This document shows, one piece after another, positions 61,176 to 64,000 of a DNA stretch of 64,000 bases. Every line of letters starts with the position of its first letter. The first letter of the stretch is position 1. This DNA comes from SPDF01 sp963812085 (GTDB lineage: Bacteria > Gemmatimonadota > Gemmatimonadetes > Gemmatimonadales > GWC2-71-9). The stretch spans positions 372,001 to 436,000 of the forward strand of contig CAWETL010000006.1 in the NCBI GenBank assembly GCA_963812085.1. Reading direction: 5' to 3'. The translations under genes were made by a program, and so were the position numbers. Under the pieces are notes generated by a model. That model did no database searches, had not been told where the DNA came from, and worked only from the letters and a program-made list of their open reading frames with translations.

Positions 61176-61766
61176 TCAGCCCGGCTTCCGCGCAATGACC
61201 TGGACCACGGCGCTCGGTCCGTTGTGCAGCGTGCCCTCGTGCACCTCCCGCTCGAGCTCCACGGCGTGGAGGAACTCGAGTCCGGAGAGTTCGCCGCGCA
61301 CCGCGTCGAGCGTCAGCAGCAACTCGGGGTTTTGCGGCCCGCCGGTGCCGAACTCCAGCTGCCGCACGGAATACCCCTCGAGCACGTACATCCCTCCGGG
61401 TGCGAGGCCGCGCACGACCTGCTCATGCACCAGCCGCCGAAGCGGCGGCGGCAGGTGGCAGAAGATCGACACGATCCCTTCCCACGCCCCGGGAGTAATG
61501 ACGTACTCGGCCAGGTCGGCGACGACGGTGGTGAGCTTGACGCCGTGCGCGGCGGCGAGCCGCCCTGCCTTGGCGAGTCCCACGGGCGAGGCGTCCACGG
61601 AGGTGACGCGATGGCCGAGCGTGGCGAGGTAGACGCCGTTCCGGCCCTCGCCGTCGGCGATTGACAGCACCCGGCCTGGCGGGATCCGCCCGGCGACAGA
61701 GGCGAGGAACTCGTTGGGTTCGGTGCCGTAGACGTATTCGGGCGCGCCGTACCGCTCGTCCCACAT
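61176..61766 (-). CDS. Class I SAM-dependent methyltransferase (TehB-like)
   Basis: 196 residues. WDERYGAPEYVYGTEPNEFL opening and the SAM-binding motif VLSIADGEGRNGVYLATLGH (Asp-x-Glu-Gly-x-Gly), then VTSVDASPVGLAKA, are those of small TehB/tellurite-type methyltransferases. Substrate unknown, possibly thiols, metalloids or small molecules. It starts ATG 61766, sharing bases with the rhomboid stop (TGATG). Confidence 0.87.
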   Translation of the reverse strand: MWDERYGAPEYVYGTEPNEFLASVAGRIPPGRVLSIADGEGRNGVYLATLGHRVTSVDASPVGLAKAGRLAAAHGVKLTTVVADLAEYVITPGAWEGIVSIFCHLPPPLRRLVHEQVVRGLAPGGMYVLEGYSVRQLEFGTGGPQNPELLLTLDAVRGELSGLEFLHAVELEREVHEGTLHNGPSAVVQVIARKPG

Positions 61767-62542
61767 CAGCTTCCCTCCCCGGTGCGCAGGCTGAACCGTT
61801 CCAGGAACTCCCGCTCGTCCGCAGTCAGACTGCTGAGGCCTTCCAGCTGGATCTTCGCCATGATGCGGTCGAGCTCCTCGCGGTTGACCGGATGCATTTC
61901 ATCGCGGGGAATCCGCGACCACCGCGCCAGGGCGGCGGTGCCCGATTCCAGCGGGGGCCGGAGCGCGGCGACCGCGCGTTCCTTGAACCGGCGCGCGCCG
62001 GTCATCCGGTCGAGTACCCGTACGTAGATGAACGCCCCGAGAAACCCTCCCAGGTGCGCGAAGTGGGCGATCCCGTCTCCCGAGCCGCCAAATCCCGAGA
62101 CCAGCGAAAACACCGTCATGCCGACCACCAGCCATCGTACCTCGATCGGCAGCACCCCCCAGATATGGAACACCTCGCGCGGCCAGTAGTGCGCATAGGC
62201 GAACATCACGCCGTAGACCGCGCCCGAGGCCCCGATCACGCCGATCATCGGGTTGGTGAACGAGAGCAGGCCTCCCATCACGCCGCTGGCCAGGTAGAGC
62301 CCGAGGAAACGCCGGCCCCCGAATCGCGCCTCGACCCGGGGACCGAAGATGTACAGGGCCAGCATGTTGAAGAAGATGTGGCCGAGGCTGCCGTGGAGGA
62401 ACATGTAGGTGACGATGGTCCACGGGCGACTGAGGAACAGAGCCGGCACGAACATGAACAGGTCGCCCAGCCCGGGCACGACCAGGGTCAGGACGTACAT
62501 CACCGCGTTGAGGAAGAGCAGGCGGGCGACCCAGGGTGTCAT
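61766..62542 (-). CDS. Rhomboid-family intramembrane serine protease
   Basis: 258 residues, six or so membrane helices. Catalytic Ser in IGASGAVYGVMFAYAHYWP, catalytic His in GIAHFAHLGGFLGAF, and the helix-2 His-Asn pair in YMFLHGSLGHIFFNMLALYIFG. The C-terminal cytoplasmic tail (about residues 195-258) is acidic and helical. It cleaves membrane proteins near their spans. Overlaps the SRPBCC gene upstream (ATGA) and the methyltransferase downstream. Confidence 0.92.
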   Translation of the reverse strand: MTPWVARLLFLNAVMYVLTLVVPGLGDLFMFVPALFLSRPWTIVTYMFLHGSLGHIFFNMLALYIFGPRVEARFGGRRFLGLYLASGVMGGLLSFTNPMIGVIGASGAVYGVMFAYAHYWPREVFHIWGVLPIEVRWLVVGMTVFSLVSGFGGSGDGIAHFAHLGGFLGAFIYVRVLDRMTGARRFKERAVAALRPPLESGTAALARWSRIPRDEMHPVNREELDRIMAKIQLEGLSSLTADEREFLERFSLRTGEGS

Positions 62543-63006
62543 GCAGCCTCGAGCAGGAGCCGGCGGACGGCGTCGGTGCGATAATGGAAGATCCGGTCGA
62601 GCTGGCGGCGGACGAGCGGATGCACCAGCCGGCCGAACGGGCCGAACGGGAGGCGATATCGCACCTCGTCGTCGATGCGCGTGCCGGCCGGCGTTTCGGT
62701 GAAAGTATGCCGATGAATCCACTGGGCGTAAGGGCCCCGGAGCTGGACGTCCTCGAACTCGAAGGGTGGGTTCCACCGGGTAATCTCGGTGCGCCAGCGC
62801 ATCGGGACGCCGTGCAGCCGGATCCGGTAGTCGATCAGGGCCCCGCTTCGCATCGGGATCGGCTGGGGGGAGAGGATCTCGAAGCCGAGCCCGGGCGGAG
62901 TGATCCGCCCGAGGTTGGCGGCTTCGGCAAAGAACGCGAAGACCCGCGGCCGGGGCAACGGAATCGTCAGGGTCGCGGCGAGGACCCGCTCGGAGGTATT
63001 GGGCAT
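62539..63006 (-). CDS. SRPBCC-family (START-like) protein
   Basis: 155 residues from ATG 63006. TLTIPLPRPRVFAFFAEAANLGRITPPGLGFEIL is the N-terminal strand-helix of the polyketide-cyclase/START-like fold, with GVPMRWRTEITRWNPPFEFEDVQLRGPYAQWIHRHTF as the curved sheet that lines a hydrophobic cavity. Similar proteins are often next to ligand-binding or envelope genes. Ligand unknown. Confidence 0.85.
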   Translation of the reverse strand: MPNTSERVLAATLTIPLPRPRVFAFFAEAANLGRITPPGLGFEILSPQPIPMRSGALIDYRIRLHGVPMRWRTEITRWNPPFEFEDVQLRGPYAQWIHRHTFTETPAGTRIDDEVRYRLPFGPFGRLVHPLVRRQLDRIFHYRTDAVRRLLLEAA

Positions 63007-63047
63007 CTGCCTCCTACCCCCGAGGAGCCCTGCCGGGTCCGGCGGAG

Positions 63048-63545
63048 CTACTTGGCCGGTCCGGTCGTCACCGAGGTGGTGGGCGGTGCGTTGTCGCTGT
63101 TCCAGGTGTCGAACTGCGTGAGCCAGGTTCCGTTGACCTTCTTCCACGCGACCAGGTACTTCCCGTTGTCCTCGAAGGCGGTGCCGTCCGGCCTGGGGAT
63201 GCTGGTCTTCCACGTGCCCTCCTCCACCGCCAGGTCTCCCGAAGCGGCCACCACGATGGTGACCGGGGTGACGACGAAGGTGGCCTTGAGCGGCTCCAGG
63301 CCGGCGATCATCTGTTCGAGGAACGCCGGGCCGGTCTGCCGGCCCTGGTTCGGCGGCAGGAGGACGGCGTCCGGGGCATAGATCGCGGCGACGGCGGAAT
63401 CGTTGTAGGCCGCAACGGCCGCGTTGAAGGCGGCCACCTGGGCGCGAATGGCCTGCTCCTCCGCCGCGACGTCCACCTTCGGGGCGGCGGGCTGGCAGGC
63501 GGCGAGCGAGGCGAGGAGCGAAAGAGCAGGAGCGAGGCGGCGCAT
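63048..63545 (-). CDS. DUF4440/SnoaL-like lipoprotein
   Basis: 165 residues from ATG 63545. Lipoprotein leader (LAPALSLLASLAACQP), then the NTF2-like cone fold: EEQAIRAQVAAFNAAVAAYNDSAVAAIYAPDAVLLPPNQ, followed by sheet segments ending KKVNGTWLTQFDTWNSD. These proteins bind small molecules or act as steroid-isomerase-like enzymes; no catalytic set is clear. Separate promoter likely. Confidence 0.83.
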   Translation of the reverse strand: MRRLAPALSLLASLAACQPAAPKVDVAAEEQAIRAQVAAFNAAVAAYNDSAVAAIYAPDAVLLPPNQGRQTGPAFLEQMIAGLEPLKATFVVTPVTIVVAASGDLAVEEGTWKTSIPRPDGTAFEDNGKYLVAWKKVNGTWLTQFDTWNSDNAPPTTSVTTGPAK

Positions 63546-63694
63546 GCGAACTCCGGGGAGGAAAGTGAAGCGGAAAAAATGCACCCGCCGGCCTCCCCAC
63601 ACCAGTACCCGGCGCTTGCCAAGCCGCCGAGCGGGTGCGAACATATCCGGAACCACGACTCCGCTCCCCCCTGCCACTTTCAGGTGAGACACCG

Positions 63695-64000
63695 ATGACC
63701 CACCCGACGGCTCCGCGCGCTCTCCTGGCGTTCATCCTCTTCGGCGCCGCCGCCGCCCCGCTCCGGGCGCAGGAGCCTGCCCCCAACACCCTGACGGCGG
63801 CGGAGCGCTCGGCGGGGTGGCGGCTCCTCTTCGACGGCACCACCACCGCGGGATGGCGCGGATATCGGATGACGACCATGCCATCGGGCTGGCAGGCCGT
63901 GGCCGGCAACCTGACCCGCGTGGGCCCGGCCGCGGACATCATCACGGTCGATCAGTACGCCAACTTCGAGCTGTCCATCGACTGGCAGATTTCGCCGAAG
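63695..64000 (+). CDS. DUF1080 family (3-keto-disaccharide hydrolase-like) protein, 3' end outside window
   Basis: ATG at 63695 opens a frame that runs through the window end (102 codons visible). A signal peptide (ALLAFILFGAAAAPLRAQ) is followed by GWRLLFDGTTTAGWRGYR and VAGNLTRVGPAADIITVDQY, then ANFELSIDWQIS, the start of the DUF1080 concanavalin-like fold. Members cleave 3-keto-glucosides or related sugars in the periplasm. The neighbouring downstream sequence is not available. Confidence 0.82.
   Translation, partial: MTHPTAPRALLAFILFGAAAAPLRAQEPAPNTLTAAERSAGWRLLFDGTTTAGWRGYRMTTMPSGWQAVAGNLTRVGPAADIITVDQYANFELSIDWQISPK

Overview
The window looks like chromosomal DNA of a GC-rich, Gram-negative, probably soil or freshwater bacterium. 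The evidence is uniformly GC-rich codon use, many secreted beta-barrel proteins and lipoproteins, a complete Kdp system with its own porin, and RND efflux. The style of the conserved unknown proteins suggests Gemmatimonadota or a neighbouring phylum, but this is inference: there is no rRNA or tRNA gene to settle it. I see no phage, CRISPR array or intact insertion sequence. The only dispersed-repeat-like element is a short palindrome near 32.25 kb.

Layout. 0-8 kb: the end of an APC permease; a leftward set queG / NDH-2 / unknown; then rightward a DUF481 outer-membrane protein, a LOG-family protein, a deoxyhypusine-synthase-like protein and an MFS transporter. 8-11 kb: leftward copper operon copZ-copA-csoR with a recognisable promoter. 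11.3-12.9 kb: a protein with three GAF-like modules. 13.1-22.2 kb: small ORF-kdpF-kdpA-kdpB-kdpC-porin-kdpD-kdpE, translationally coupled; kdpA and kdpB carry at least eight single-base frame breaks. 22.2-26.5 kb: unknown lipoprotein, barrel proteins and a YhhN-family protein. 26.5-30.1 kb: a metal (Zn/Mn-type) uptake operon with porin, binding protein and permease but no ATPase. 31-36 kb: mazEF, then a three-subunit molybdenum hydroxylase most like 4-hydroxybenzoyl-CoA reductase. 36-44.2 kb: leftward MFP-RND-OMF tripartite efflux operon ending in an unusual kinase-fold/Omp85 fusion. 45-53.4 kb: an eight-heme TPR cytochrome, uridine kinase, a histidine kinase, a BFD-like ferredoxin and an EF-G-like GTPase. 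53.4-58.4 kb: a leftward cluster of lipoproteins, a TPR protein and a sigma-54 activator. 58.5-64 kb: PspC, a peptide-binding lipoprotein, a DnaQ-like exonuclease, a methyltransferase, a rhomboid protease, an SRPBCC protein, a DUF4440-like lipoprotein and the start of a DUF1080 protein.

The most striking unit is at 54-58.4 kb. Two tandem paralogous lipoprotein genes each have a textbook -24/-12 (sigma-54) promoter. About 100 bp upstream of each promoter lies an identical 14-bp element with a palindromic core. A sigma-54 activator gene follows directly downstream. This reads as a self-contained sigma-54 regulon for envelope lipoproteins whose tails look calcium- or metal-binding.

A caution runs through the window: at least 12 frame breaks interrupt otherwise well-conserved genes (ndh, kdpA x5, kdpB x3, the Kdp porin, the HcrB-like subunit, the unknown gene at 30.5 kb). 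Almost all behave as single-base insertions. They may be consensus errors rather than true pseudogenes, so reconstructed extents are given.
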